DNA from: Mesorhizobium waimense
GTDB taxonomy: Bacteria > Pseudomonadota > Alphaproteobacteria > Rhizobiales > Rhizobiaceae
Assembly (NCBI RefSeq): GCF_003601975.1
Contig: NZ_QZWZ01000020.1
Location: 1 to 64,000, forward strand
Direction: 5' to 3'
Length of the DNA stretch: 64,000 nucleotides
The first letter of the stretch is position 1. The number at the start of each line of letters is the position of its first letter. Shown in pieces: positions 1-8,376 of the stretch. The translations under genes were made by a program, and so were the position numbers. The notes beneath the pieces are model-generated. The model was given only the letters and a program-made list of their open reading frames with translations. It did not search any database and was not told where the DNA came from.

Positions 1-113
1 GCCACAACGAGAACCCCAAGCCATATCGATGGACCAAGTCCGCAGACGACATTCTCGCCTCCGTCAAACGCTTCTGCCAGAAGGCGGAACAATCCTTATG
101 CCACGAAATTTAG
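1..113 (+). mobile_element. IS630-family transposase, 3' end only
   Basis: Reading from base 3, the open frame ends with the residues PYRWTKSADDILASVKRF and then a short tail before the TAG stop at 111-113. The W-T-K-[ST]-A-D-[ED]-I-L-A-S pattern is typical of the C-terminus of IS630-family DDE transposases. Only about 36 codons are in the window; the rest lies to the left. The right end of the element probably lies at the TA inside the CTAG at 124-127, because IS630/Tc1 elements insert at TA, often within CTAG. That boundary is an inference, since the left inverted repeat is not visible. The reading frame overlaps the 3' end of the neighbouring leftward gene. Confidence 0.75.
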
Positions 114-1292
114 ATTCAGATGACTAGGAGGCAAGGCGCGCTCGACGACGTTGAGGAAAAAGCGGATGCCGATCGGGATGATGGTGTCGTTGAAGACGAA
201 GCGGTCACCATGCAGTCCTTCGGCCGGGCCGACATCGCCGGCGCCGATCCAGGCATAGGCGCCGTCGCCAACGCCTTGCAGCAAATAGGCAAAATCCTCG
301 CAGCCCATGCTCGGCTGGAACTCGGTAAGGACACGATCCGCGCCGACTGTGTCGGCGGCGGCTTGCGCCGCGAGTGCCGCGCCATCAGGCGAATTCACAA
401 CGGGCGGATAGCCACGCTTGTAGGTGAGCGCGGCACTCGCCCCGTGCATCGCCGCGCAGGCCCTGGCCACGCGCTCGATCTCGGCGGCGCAATGATCTGA
501 CAGCGCGCGGTCGTAGAAGCGGCAGGTGCCCTCGACCTTCACCTCGCCTGGCACGAAATTGTTGAAGCGGCCGCCATGGATTTGCGTCACCGACAGCACC
601 GCGGGCGACAGCGGATCGACACTGCGGCTGACCAGGCGCTGGACGGCGGTGACGAAGCTTGCCGCGGCCAGCACCGGATCGTCGCCCAGATGCGGCATCG
701 CTGCGTGGCAGCCGCGGCCGCGAAAGGCGACCTCGAAATCGTCGACCGCCGCCATTTGCGGTCCGGCCCGCACGCCGACATGCCCTTCCGGGAAGCCCGG
801 CCAGTTGTGGACCGCGAACACCTGCTCGACTGGAAAGCGGCGGAGCAACCCGTCTTCGATCATCTTCTTGCCGCCGCCCAGCACCTCCTCGGCGGGTTGG
901 AAGACGAACACCACCGTGCCCTCGAAACTGCCGCTCTCGGCAAGCAGCTTTGCGGCGCCGAGCAGCATCGCCATATGGCCGTCATGGCCGCAGGCATGCA
1001 TGACGCCGTCCTTGCGCGAGGCGTAGTCGACAGCGGCGGCTTCCGTGATCGGCAAGGCGTCGAGCTCGGCGCGCAACGCGATCGACCGGCGGCTTGTGCC
1101 TCTGGTCAGTGTAGCGACGACAGCGGTTGCGCTGACGTCAGTATGAACGGCAAGGCCGAATTCTCTGAGCTTTCCCGCGACGAAGGCCGCCGTCTCGTGC
1201 TCGGCAAAGCCCAGTTCCGGATTGGCATGGATGTGTTGCCGCCAGCCGATCGCCTCCGGCACGATCGCCGCCACCTTGTCGTTCTCATGCAT
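96..1292 (-). CDS. M20-family amidohydrolase (hippurate hydrolase-like)
   Basis: A 398-residue M20 metallopeptidase of the amidohydrolase/carboxypeptidase type, expected to cleave N-acyl amino acids or similar amides in the cytoplasm. The metal-binding motif HACGHDGH lies at residues 99-106. Further metal ligands are visible in PAEE and in GCHAAMPH of the lid/dimerisation region. The ATG at 1292 is chosen over a longer upstream start because GGAGG lies 7 nt before it. The last nine residues (SHLNLNFVA) appear to come from IS630 sequence, so the native C-terminus was probably replaced by the insertion; the catalytic part is intact. The gene is divergent from an AraC-type regulator, a plausible controller. 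Confidence 0.85.
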   Translation of the reverse strand: MHENDKVAAIVPEAIGWRQHIHANPELGFAEHETAAFVAGKLREFGLAVHTDVSATAVVATLTRGTSRRSIALRAELDALPITEAAAVDYASRKDGVMHACGHDGHMAMLLGAAKLLAESGSFEGTVVFVFQPAEEVLGGGKKMIEDGLLRRFPVEQVFAVHNWPGFPEGHVGVRAGPQMAAVDDFEVAFRGRGCHAAMPHLGDDPVLAAASFVTAVQRLVSRSVDPLSPAVLSVTQIHGGRFNNFVPGEVKVEGTCRFYDRALSDHCAAEIERVARACAAMHGASAALTYKRGYPPVVNSPDGAALAAQAAADTVGADRVLTEFQPSMGCEDFAYLLQGVGDGAYAWIGAGDVGPAEGLHGDRFVFNDTIIPIGIRFFLNVVERALPPSHLNLNFVA

Positions 1293-1398
1293 TGTCAAAC
1301 CTCCGCGTCGTCCTGTGTCGTCTAGGATACCCGGTTGCCTGGCTCCCGGTCTTGAACGGGATTGACGGGCCGCGTGCTTTTGAGAAGGCTGGGGCACC

Positions 1399-2256
1399 AT
1401 GAGCGATGCCAGCGAACAGAAAGAACGCGAAGCCGCGCGCTTGACGCGGCATGCCGGCCTCGGCGACCTCGAAATGCTCGCCGCCCGCTACCGCGACCAT
1501 GCTTATGCGCTGCACACTCATCCAACCTACGTGTTCGGCGTCGTCGTCGCCGGCGTCGAGAAGCTGAGGATCGGTCGCCGCAATCATTTGGCGCCCGCAG
1601 GCTCGATCATCGCCGTCAATCCCGAAGATCCGCATGACGGCGAGAAGGGCTGCGCTGTAGGCTGGGCCTACCGCACCTGCTATCCCGATGTGACCTTGAT
1701 GGGCGAGATCGCCGACGATCTCGGACTGCGGGGATTGCCGATGTTCGCCGAGGGAATTTTGCAGGCGTCAGACCTGGCGCGAGGCTTCGTGCGTGCGCAC
1801 AGTCTGGCGGGGCAGCCGCTTGAGCAGGAAGCGGCGATGCTGGTCGTGCTGCGCCGGCTCGCCAGCCGCTTCGGCGGCTGCAGTGGCCGCATTCATGCCT
1901 CCGATGGCGGCGAGCCTATCAGGCGCTTCCGCCTCTATGGCGAACTGATCGAGGCCGATCTTGCCGCCGGCTTCGACCTTGCGCGCCTGGCCAGCGCCGC
2001 CGGCGTCAGCCGCTTCCAGGTCATCCGCGATTTTCACCGCACTGCTGCCATGACGCCTGGACAATATCTGCGCGACCGCCGCATCCGTGCCGCGTCAGCG
2101 CTGATGCGGACCGACATGCCGCTTGCGGAAATTGCAGTGGCGACCGGCTTTGCCGACCAGAGTCATCTCACAAGAGTGTTCAAGACCATCAAGGGCCTGT
2201 CGCCGGGCGCCTGGCGCGGCGCGCCGCCGCGTAAGGCAACCACAAGTCGAAAATGA
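1399..2256 (+). CDS. AraC-family transcriptional regulator
   Basis: A 285-residue regulator with an N-terminal cupin-like AraC sensing domain (about residues 15-100, with the HxHPTYVFG and NPEDPHDG segments) and a C-terminal pair of helix-turn-helix motifs (about 180-275). The second HTH contains the usual PLAEIAVATGFADQSHLTRVFK-type signature. The N-terminal type is common in regulators of amino-acid or amide metabolism. It is divergent from the M20 amidohydrolase with a 106-nt shared promoter region, so it probably controls that gene and perhaps the downstream ABC transporter. The ligand is not known. Confidence 0.88.
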   Translation: MSDASEQKEREAARLTRHAGLGDLEMLAARYRDHAYALHTHPTYVFGVVVAGVEKLRIGRRNHLAPAGSIIAVNPEDPHDGEKGCAVGWAYRTCYPDVTLMGEIADDLGLRGLPMFAEGILQASDLARGFVRAHSLAGQPLEQEAAMLVVLRRLASRFGGCSGRIHASDGGEPIRRFRLYGELIEADLAAGFDLARLASAAGVSRFQVIRDFHRTAAMTPGQYLRDRRIRAASALMRTDMPLAEIAVATGFADQSHLTRVFKTIKGLSPGAWRGAPPRKATTSRK

Positions 2257-2388
2257 ACCAGCCGACTTGGGAACCCAACGCGCCTCTTCGCAGTTCAATG
2301 CGGGAGAGGGCGGGGCGCGTCGTGAGCAGCCGGCACGGTCAGGCATGGCCTGTCCGTTTTGGTCGGCTGCCGGAGGAGACCCGCCGCC

Positions 2389-3657
2389 ATGAAGTTCTTT
2401 CACACGCTGCTTGCGTTTGCCGTCGCCGCTGTGCTCGCCGCCAGCCCGGCCCGGGCCGTCGACCTCTCCATCGTCTCGGGCGACACCGGCAACGGCCTGA
2501 AGGTGCTTCGCGATATCCTCGACCAGTACGAGAAGAAAAGCGGCAACAAGGTCACCATCATTCCGATGCCGACCTCGACCACGGACCAGTTCGGCCAATA
2601 CAGGCTCTGGCTCGCCGCCCACAACAGCGACATCGACGTCTATCAGACCGACGTCATCTGGGCGCCGCAACTGGCCAGCCAGCTTGTCGACCTGACCGCT
2701 GCGACCAAGGATGTCGTTGCAGCCCATTTCCCGTCGATCATCGAATCGCAGACCGTCGATGGCAAGCTGGTGGCGTTGCCGATATTCACTGACGCGCCGG
2801 CGCTCTACTACCGCAAGGACCTGCTGGATAAGTATGGCGCCAAGCTGCCGGGAAGCTGGAGCGAGCTTGCCGCCACCGCCAAGCGCGTCATGGACAAGGA
2901 ACGAGAGGCCGGCCACAAGGACATTTGGGGCTTCGTCTTCCAGGGCAACGCCTATGAGGGGCTGACCTGCGACGCGCTCGAATGGGTGATGTCGAACGGC
3001 GGTGGGCAGATCGTCGAGCCGGACGGCACGATCTCGATCAACAATCCGAAGGCCGCCGCCGCGCTCGACATGGCCAAGGGCTGGGTGGGCACCATCGCGC
3101 CTCCGGGCGTTCTCGCCTACCAGGAGGAAGAGTCGCGCGGCGTCTGGCAGACCGGCAATGCGGTCTTCATGCGCAACTGGCCCTACGCCTATTCGCTGGG
3201 CGAGAGCGAAGGCTCGCCCATCAAGGGCAAGTTCGACGTGACCACGCTGCCGCCCGGGTCAGGCGAGGGCGCCCGCTCGGCGGCGACGCTCGGCGGTTGG
3301 AACCTCGCCGTCTCCAAATATTCGAAGAACCCCGATGCAGCGATCGAGCTGGTCAAATGGGTCGCTTCACCTGAAATGCAGAAGTACCGCGCGCTGAAGG
3401 CGTCCTATTTGCCGACCATCCAGGCGCTCTACGACGATGCCGACATCGCCAGGGAGCAACCGGTCATCCCGCGCTGGAAGGAGGTCTTCCTCAACGCCGT
3501 GCCGCGTCCCTCGAATGAGGCCAAGGTCAGGTACAACGAGGTGTCCAACGCGTTCTGGACCGCCGTGCACAAGACGCTCTCCGGCGAAGGCACGGCCGCC
3601 GACAACCTCGCCGATCTCGAAGTGACGCTGACGAAGCTCAAGGGCGCCGCCTGGTGA
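2389..3657 (+). CDS. Sugar ABC transporter substrate-binding protein (ThuE-like)
   Basis: A 422-residue extracellular solute-binding protein of the SBP_bac_1 family. A signal peptide ends near ASPARA (residues 15-22). The early VSGDTGNGL, the IDVYQTDVIWAPQL segment and APALYYRKDLL closely resemble rhizobial trehalose/maltose-binding proteins of the ThuE type, so an alpha-glucoside ligand is likely but unproven. The ATG at 2389 has GGAGGA about 10 nt upstream; the longer frame upstream lacks a signal sequence at its N-terminus. It is the first gene of a three-gene transporter unit, and its stop overlaps the next start (GTGA). Confidence 0.85.
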   Translation: MKFFHTLLAFAVAAVLAASPARAVDLSIVSGDTGNGLKVLRDILDQYEKKSGNKVTIIPMPTSTTDQFGQYRLWLAAHNSDIDVYQTDVIWAPQLASQLVDLTAATKDVVAAHFPSIIESQTVDGKLVALPIFTDAPALYYRKDLLDKYGAKLPGSWSELAATAKRVMDKEREAGHKDIWGFVFQGNAYEGLTCDALEWVMSNGGGQIVEPDGTISINNPKAAAALDMAKGWVGTIAPPGVLAYQEEESRGVWQTGNAVFMRNWPYAYSLGESEGSPIKGKFDVTTLPPGSGEGARSAATLGGWNLAVSKYSKNPDAAIELVKWVASPEMQKYRALKASYLPTIQALYDDADIAREQPVIPRWKEVFLNAVPRPSNEAKVRYNEVSNAFWTAVHKTLSGEGTAADNLADLEVTLTKLKGAAW

Positions 3658-4592
3658 TACAGCCGCGTTCCAGGCTGATGCGCCAGCGCGTGCGCGCGGC
3701 GTGGCTGTTCCTTGCCCCGATGCTCGTCGTGCTTGCCGCTGTCGCCGGCTGGCCGCTTCTGCGCACCATCTATTTCAGCTTCACCGACACCTCGCTGACC
3801 GATCTAGAGGCGGGGCGGTGGATTGGCTTTGCCAATTACTTTTCGGAGCTCAGCATGCCGAGCGGCCGGGTTCTTTACGACGGCCTGCTCGTCGACCCAG
3901 CCTGGTGGCGCGCCGTCTGGAACACGGTGCGCTTCGCTCTGATCTCGGTGACCTGCGAGACGGTCTTCGGCATGGTCGTCGCACTGGTGCTCAACGCCGA
4001 ATTCCCGGGCCGCGGCTTCGTACGCGCCGCCGTCCTCATCCCCTGGGCGATCCCGACGATCGTCTCGGCGAAGATGTGGCAGTGGATGCTCAACGACCAG
4101 TTCGGCATCATCAACGATGTGCTGCTCAACCTCGGCCTGATCAGCACCAAGATCGCCTGGACCGCCAGCGCCGATACGGCGATGGTCGCCGTCCTCATCG
4201 TCGATATCTGGAAGACCACGCCGTTCATGGCGCTTCTCATCCTCGCCGCGCTGCAGATGCTGCCGCGCGAGATCTACGAGGTCGCCCGGATCGATGGCGT
4301 GAGCCCCTGGCGGGTGTTCTGGAAGGTGACCTTGCCGCTCATCCGGCCGGCGCTGATGGTGGCGGTGATCTTCCGTGGCCTCGACGCGCTGCGCATCTTC
4401 GACCTGATCTATGTGCTGACGCCAAACAATGCGCACACCAAGTCGATGTCGGTGTTTGCCCGCGAGAACCTGTTCGAGTTCGACAAATTCGCCTACGGCT
4501 CCGCCGCCTCGACGCTGCTCTTCCTCATTCTCGCTCTGCTAACAATGCTCGTGCTGTGGCTCGGCCGGGTCAGACTGGACAGGGACTATTGA
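3654..4592 (+). CDS. Sugar ABC transporter permease (MalF/ThuF-like)
   Basis: A 312-residue inner-membrane permease with about six hydrophobic segments and a long periplasmic insertion after the first one. The EAA-type cytoplasmic loop that contacts the ATPase is visible as YEVARIDGVSPWRVF near residue 208. It starts with GTG overlapping the stop of the binding-protein gene, which indicates translational coupling. With the next gene it forms the membrane pair of a carbohydrate uptake transporter of the CUT1 type. Confidence 0.88.
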   Translation: MIQPRSRLMRQRVRAAWLFLAPMLVVLAAVAGWPLLRTIYFSFTDTSLTDLEAGRWIGFANYFSELSMPSGRVLYDGLLVDPAWWRAVWNTVRFALISVTCETVFGMVVALVLNAEFPGRGFVRAAVLIPWAIPTIVSAKMWQWMLNDQFGIINDVLLNLGLISTKIAWTASADTAMVAVLIVDIWKTTPFMALLILAALQMLPREIYEVARIDGVSPWRVFWKVTLPLIRPALMVAVIFRGLDALRIFDLIYVLTPNNAHTKSMSVFARENLFEFDKFAYGSAASTLLFLILALLTMLVLWLGRVRLDRDY

Positions 4593-5434
4593 TGATGTGG
4601 CCATCGACCATGCGGATCCTCAGCCGCGCCGCCTTCTACCTGCTCGTCGCGGTCATCGTCATTGTCGCGGTGTTCCCGTTCTACTACGCCGTCGTCACCA
4701 GCCTGAAATCGGGGACGGCGCTGTTCGAGGTCGACTATTGGCCGAAGATGATCAGCTTCGCCAACTACCGGACCGTCCTCACCGACGGGACCTTCCCGCG
4801 CAATCTCCTCAACTCGCTGATTGTCTCCGGCGCTGTCGTCGTCATCTCGCTGTTCCTTGGCGTCACCGCCGCCTACGCGCTGACGCGCATCCGCTTCCGT
4901 GGCCGCTCGCTTCTCCTGTTCGCCATACTCTCCGTTTCCATGTTCCCGCCGGTGGCGCTGCTTGCCGGCCTGTTCGAGCTGATCCGCACGCTTGGCCTCT
5001 ACAATTCGCCCCTGGCGCTGGTCTTTTCCTACATGATCTTCACGCTGCCGTTCACCGTCTGGGTGCTCACCGCCTTCGTCCGCGACCTCCCGCTCGAGAT
5101 CGAGGAGGCGGCGATCCTCGACGGCGCGACGCCATGGATCATCATCACCCGCGTTTTCCTGCCGCTGATGTGGCCGGCGCTGGTCACCACCGGGCTGCTC
5201 GCCTTCATCGGCGCCTGGAACGAATTCCTCTTCGCGCTCACCTTCACCTCCAGCAACGAACAACGAACCGTGCCGGTCGCCATCGCCCTTCTGTCCGGCA
5301 GTTCGCAGTTCGAGATCCCCTGGGGCAACATCATGGCCGCTTCGGTGATCGTCACCGTGCCGCTTGTCGTCCTCGTGCTGATCTTCCAGCGCAAGATCGT
5401 CTCCGGCCTCACCGCGGGTGGCGTGAAGGGGTGA
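4592..5434 (+). CDS. Sugar ABC transporter permease (MalG/ThuG-like)
   Basis: A 280-residue inner-membrane permease starting at MMWPSTMRI; its ATG overlaps the previous stop (ATGA). About six transmembrane helices are visible, and the EAA loop reads EEAAILDGATPWIIITRVF. It is the second permease of the CUT1 transporter. No ATP-binding subunit (ThuK/MalK-like) follows; the next gene is an APH-family kinase. A shared ATPase encoded elsewhere must be assumed if the system works. Confidence 0.88.
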   Translation: MMWPSTMRILSRAAFYLLVAVIVIVAVFPFYYAVVTSLKSGTALFEVDYWPKMISFANYRTVLTDGTFPRNLLNSLIVSGAVVVISLFLGVTAAYALTRIRFRGRSLLLFAILSVSMFPPVALLAGLFELIRTLGLYNSPLALVFSYMIFTLPFTVWVLTAFVRDLPLEIEEAAILDGATPWIIITRVFLPLMWPALVTTGLLAFIGAWNEFLFALTFTSSNEQRTVPVAIALLSGSSQFEIPWGNIMAASVIVTVPLVVLVLIFQRKIVSGLTAGGVKG

Positions 5435-5520
5435 ACGTTCTTTGGTGACGGCTCTCGTTTTGCGCCGCTGAGTCCTCGGCTAGTGTCACCGGATACCTTC
5501 ATCGGTAAGTTAGTGCTCGA

Positions 5521-6417
5521 ATGCATCAAGATGTCTCGATCGATTCCGACCTCGTTCGCCGGCTGATTGCCGCGCAGTTTCCTCACTGGTCCGACCTGCC
5601 GGTGGAACCGGTCGAGCCGGGCGGCTGGGACAATCGCACCTTTCGTCTCGGCGACGACATGTCGGTGCGCCTGCCGAGTGCGGCGCCCTATGCCGCGCAG
5701 GTCGAGAAGGAGCAGCGCTGGCTGCCCCGGCTCGCGCCGCATCTGCCGCTGCCGATCCCGGTGCCGCTGGCCAAGGGTGCGCCCGGGCAAGACTATCCCT
5801 GGCCCTGGTCGGTCTATGGCTGGCTGCGCGGCCAGCCGGCAGAGAACGGCCGGACTGCCGATCCCACCCAGTTCGCCCGCTCGCTGGCCGATTTTCTGCT
5901 CGCTCTTTACCGCGTCGATGCCACCGATGGCCCGCCGGCCGGCCAGCACAATTTCCATCGCGCCGGCCGGCTTGCGGTCTACGGCGCCGAGACCCGTAGA
6001 GCACTGTCGGCACTGACTGGGCGCATCGACACGGATACCGCGCGAGAGGTTTGGGCAAGCGCGATTGGCTCCGAGTGGCAGCGCCCGCCGGTCTGGGTCC
6101 ATGGCGACGTCGCCTCTGGCAATTTGCTGGTCGAGGACGGAAAGCTCTGCGGCGTCATCGATTTCGGCAGTTCGGCCGTCGGCGATCCCGCCTGCGACCT
6201 GGTGATCGCCTGGACGGAGTTTTCCGGGGAGAGCCGACAGACCTTCCGCGATGCGCTTGCCCTCGACGGAGAAACCTGGGCACGCGGCCGGGGCTGGGCG
6301 TTGTGGAAAGCCCTGATCACCGCTTCTGGACATGACGGCAACCAGCGCGAGGCCGCGAAATCCTGGGCCGTCATCGACGAAGTGCTGGCCGACCATCGGC
6401 GGGTTTATCGCCAATAG
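5521..6417 (+). CDS. Aminoglycoside phosphotransferase-family protein
   Basis: A 298-residue protein with an APH/choline-kinase fold. The catalytic loop reads VHGDVASGNLL near residue 197, with the Brenner-type H-G-D-x4-N pattern, and the metal-binding motif VIDFGSSAVGDPACDL follows. Such proteins phosphorylate small molecules; true aminoglycoside resistance cannot be inferred from the family. It follows the ABC permease genes by 86 nt in the same direction and could be co-transcribed, but a role in sugar use is only a guess. Confidence 0.8.
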   Translation: MHQDVSIDSDLVRRLIAAQFPHWSDLPVEPVEPGGWDNRTFRLGDDMSVRLPSAAPYAAQVEKEQRWLPRLAPHLPLPIPVPLAKGAPGQDYPWPWSVYGWLRGQPAENGRTADPTQFARSLADFLLALYRVDATDGPPAGQHNFHRAGRLAVYGAETRRALSALTGRIDTDTAREVWASAIGSEWQRPPVWVHGDVASGNLLVEDGKLCGVIDFGSSAVGDPACDLVIAWTEFSGESRQTFRDALALDGETWARGRGWALWKALITASGHDGNQREAAKSWAVIDEVLADHRRVYRQ

Positions 6418-6468
6418 ACCGGCTCTGTGTCGTCACGCCAGGACGAGAATTTTCGCGCGGCGATTGGA

Positions 6469-7005
6469 TCATGCACCATACCACATGCGCCGGAGCAGCC
6501 CGTCACTACGCCGAATGAACTGGTGGTAAAGCGCCGCGCCGGCATGGAACACCAGCAGCGCCACGAGCAGCAAGGCGCCGAAGCCATGCGGCGCGCGCGG
6601 CGGATAGTCGGTGAAGTTCGGCAAAGTCGCGCTGCTCTGGCCGAAGATCACCGGGGCAGCACCACTCAGGACCATCATGCCGATGCCGCTGGCGGCCATG
6701 CCGAGAATGACGATGTAGAAAGCGACATGCACAAGGCGTGCGATGCGTTCCTGCCAGGCTGGCGATCCTTGCGCGGGAAGCGGCCGCAGATCGAAGCGCC
6801 ACCACCAGACGATGCGGAATGCCGTCAGCAGCAAGACCACGATCGCCACCGGAATGTGGAAACGAAGGAGGTCGGCCTTCACAGCCGCATCCATTGCATT
6901 GGCGGCCCTGAAGCCGGAGCCGAGCAGGGCCAGAATCAGGATGGCGCTCAGCCAGTGAATGGACACCGCTACAGTGCCGTAGCGGTCAGCTCTGCTCTTC
7001 CGCAT
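6469..7005 (-). CDS. Cytochrome b561-family protein
   Basis: A 178-residue membrane protein with four hydrophobic helices. Histidines placed as in bacterial CybB-type di-haem cytochromes are visible (His17 in VSIHWL, His near residue 50 in RFHIP, His in LVHVAFY, His in VFHAG). It probably moves electrons between quinol and an acceptor at the inner membrane. Its start overlaps the end of the upstream marR-type gene by about 20 nt, so the two are one transcription unit. It is convergent with the APH-family gene. Confidence 0.85.
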   Translation of the reverse strand: MRKSRADRYGTVAVSIHWLSAILILALLGSGFRAANAMDAAVKADLLRFHIPVAIVVLLLTAFRIVWWWRFDLRPLPAQGSPAWQERIARLVHVAFYIVILGMAASGIGMMVLSGAAPVIFGQSSATLPNFTDYPPRAPHGFGALLLVALLVFHAGAALYHQFIRRSDGLLRRMWYGA

Positions 7006-7462
7006 CCATGTCTCCTTCGAGTTTCCGGCGCAGCGCCGTGATCACGGCGTGCATTGTGTTGAGATCCTTGACCACGAGCCCGTCGGCGAGCCTGTTCACC
7101 CAGGGCGCCTGCAAGCGCATGGCGGCGTCGAAGGCCTGTCTTCCCTTGTCGGTCAGAACGACGAGTTGTGCCCGCTGGTGATGCGGGTTGGCCCCGAATG
7201 CGACGAGCCCTTCCTTGTGCAGGTCGTTGACGATCCGCTGCACGTTCTGGCGGTTGGCGCCGAGATCGCGCGCCAGCCAGGCGACCGGCTGCGGCCGTTC
7301 GGCGATGACGATGGCGCCGAGGACCTGCCAGCGGGCGCTGGTCAGGCCAAGGTCGGCGACCAGCCTGTCTCCGGCGGCGAGCATTCGGCCGTTGAGCCTG
7401 AACAGGTCGAGAACAAGATCGTTCAAGGCTTCACCGGCCGGGGTTCGAATGGGTTCGTTCAT
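6986..7462 (-). CDS. MarR-family transcriptional regulator
   Basis: A 158-residue winged-helix repressor of the MarR family. The recognition part RWQVLGAI...PVAWLARDLGANRQNVQRIV and the wing region HHQRAQLVVLTDKG match the family. It is the first gene of the unit with cytochrome b561 and is divergent from an ABM-domain monooxygenase gene. A TTGACA-N6-TGTCAA inverted repeat at 7482-7499 lies in the shared promoter and is the obvious operator candidate. The effector is unknown; the neighbours suggest a redox or phenolic signal. Confidence 0.87.
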   Translation of the reverse strand: MNEPIRTPAGEALNDLVLDLFRLNGRMLAAGDRLVADLGLTSARWQVLGAIVIAERPQPVAWLARDLGANRQNVQRIVNDLHKEGLVAFGANPHHQRAQLVVLTDKGRQAFDAAMRLQAPWVNRLADGLVVKDLNTMHAVITALRRKLEGDMDAEEQS

Positions 7463-7481
7463 TTGTCATCCTATATCGTGA

Positions 7482-7499
7482 TTGACATCATAGTGTCAA
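7482..7499. promoter_or_regulatory. Candidate MarR operator
   Basis: TTGACATCATAGTGTCAA: two 6-bp arms (TTGACA/TGTCAA) with a 6-bp spacer, centred between the divergent marR-type and ABM genes. The size and symmetry fit MarR-dimer sites. The left arm also resembles a -35 box, so binding would cover a promoter. Confidence 0.5.
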
Positions 7500-7556
7500 G
7501 TTGGTATGTATGCATCATAACAGAGTGACACCATAACACCAATTAGATGGAGCCTT

Positions 7557-7928
7557 ATGATGACTGAGATACGCCCAATGGATCCTGCCTTCCCCATCGA
7601 CCGTCAGGTCGCGATCGACGCCAGCGCCGTCGTGCTGGTCAATCTTTTCACGCTCGACAAGGCCGACGAGCAGACCTTCCTCCAGGTGTGGCAGGATGAT
7701 GCCGCCTTCATGAAGCAGCAGCCGGGCTTCATCTCGACCCAGCTCCACCGCGCGCTCGGCGACAGCCCGACCTATTTGAACTGTGCCGTGTGGGAGTCGA
7801 CCGCCGCCTTCCGCGCCGCCTTCACGCATCCTCAGTTCAGGGCCAAGATCTCGGCCTATCCGACCTCGGCGGTCGCTTCCCCGCATCTGTTCCAGAAGGT
7901 CGCAGTGCCGGGCATCTGCGTGGCCTAG
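7557..7928 (+). CDS. Antibiotic biosynthesis monooxygenase (ABM)-domain protein
   Basis: A 123-residue single-domain ferredoxin-like fold protein of the ABM family. The segments VVLVNLFTLDKADEQTFLQVW and QQPGFISTQLHRAL, and the later WESTAAFRAAF helix, fit ABM dimers. Members oxidise quinone-type aromatics or degrade haem without metal cofactors. The substrate is not clear here. It is divergent from the MarR/cytochrome b561 unit, so all three probably respond to one signal. Confidence 0.8.
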   Translation: MMTEIRPMDPAFPIDRQVAIDASAVVLVNLFTLDKADEQTFLQVWQDDAAFMKQQPGFISTQLHRALGDSPTYLNCAVWESTAAFRAAFTHPQFRAKISAYPTSAVASPHLFQKVAVPGICVA

Positions 7929-8008
7929 CAAGGACGGACGCCCTGCCGCCGTACCGGTTCCGCGCCCGTCTGTCATCCAGCTGTCATATGGTCGCGCTAG
8001 GCATCCTT

Positions 8009-8020
8009 AAATCCGGATTT
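8009..8020. promoter_or_regulatory. Candidate ArsR operator (palindrome)
   Basis: AAATCCGGATTT is a perfect 12-bp palindrome that ends directly before the ATG at 8021. Its position at the head of the arsR-arsC-aqpS-arsC unit suggests an autoregulatory ArsR site. If so, the true start may be the downstream ATG at 8033. Confidence 0.45.
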
Positions 8021-8365
8021 ATGGATATATGGATGGACAAGGAAGCAGCTCTTCGCGCATTGGCAGCCCTCGGCCAGGACACACGCCTCGAAGTCTTCCG
8101 GTTGCTGGTGCGCACCGGGGCAGGCGGTTTGCCCGCCGGCGAGATCGCTGCGCGGCTCGACATCGTCCAGAACACCATGTCGGCGCATCTGAAGGTGCTC
8201 GACCAAGCCGGGCTGGTCAGTGCCGGGCGTGAGGGGCGCAGCATCCGCTATGCACCGGATATGACCGGCTTTCGCGACCTGCTCGCCTATCTGATGGAGG
8301 ACTGCTGCAACGGCGCGCCGGAGCTCTGCCAGCCCATTATCCAGGCCGTGACCTGCAAATGTTGA
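8021..8365 (+). CDS. arsR: ArsR-family arsenic-responsive repressor
   Basis: A 114-residue winged-helix repressor (110 residues if translation begins at ATG 8033). The recognition helix is in DIVQNTMSAHLKVLDQAG. The C-terminal part carries a vicinal Cys pair and more cysteines (DCC...LC...CKC), resembling As(III) sites near the C-terminus in some ArsR proteins rather than the classical ELCVCDL site, which is absent. It heads an operon with two arsenate reductases and an aquaglyceroporin. Release from DNA by arsenite is the expected mode. Confidence 0.87.
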   Translation: MDIWMDKEAALRALAALGQDTRLEVFRLLVRTGAGGLPAGEIAARLDIVQNTMSAHLKVLDQAGLVSAGREGRSIRYAPDMTGFRDLLAYLMEDCCNGAPELCQPIIQAVTCKC

Positions 8366-8376
8366 GGGAGGAATTG

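Noticed and set aside
5521..6417. The APH-family gene as an antibiotic-resistance gene
   Set aside because: Only the general kinase motifs are visible; environmental members phosphorylate many small molecules and no mobile context is present.
7790..8020. A long N-terminal extension of the first ArsR
   Set aside because: The extension overlaps the ABM gene and the palindrome; ArsR homologues begin at the MDIW or MDKE methionine.
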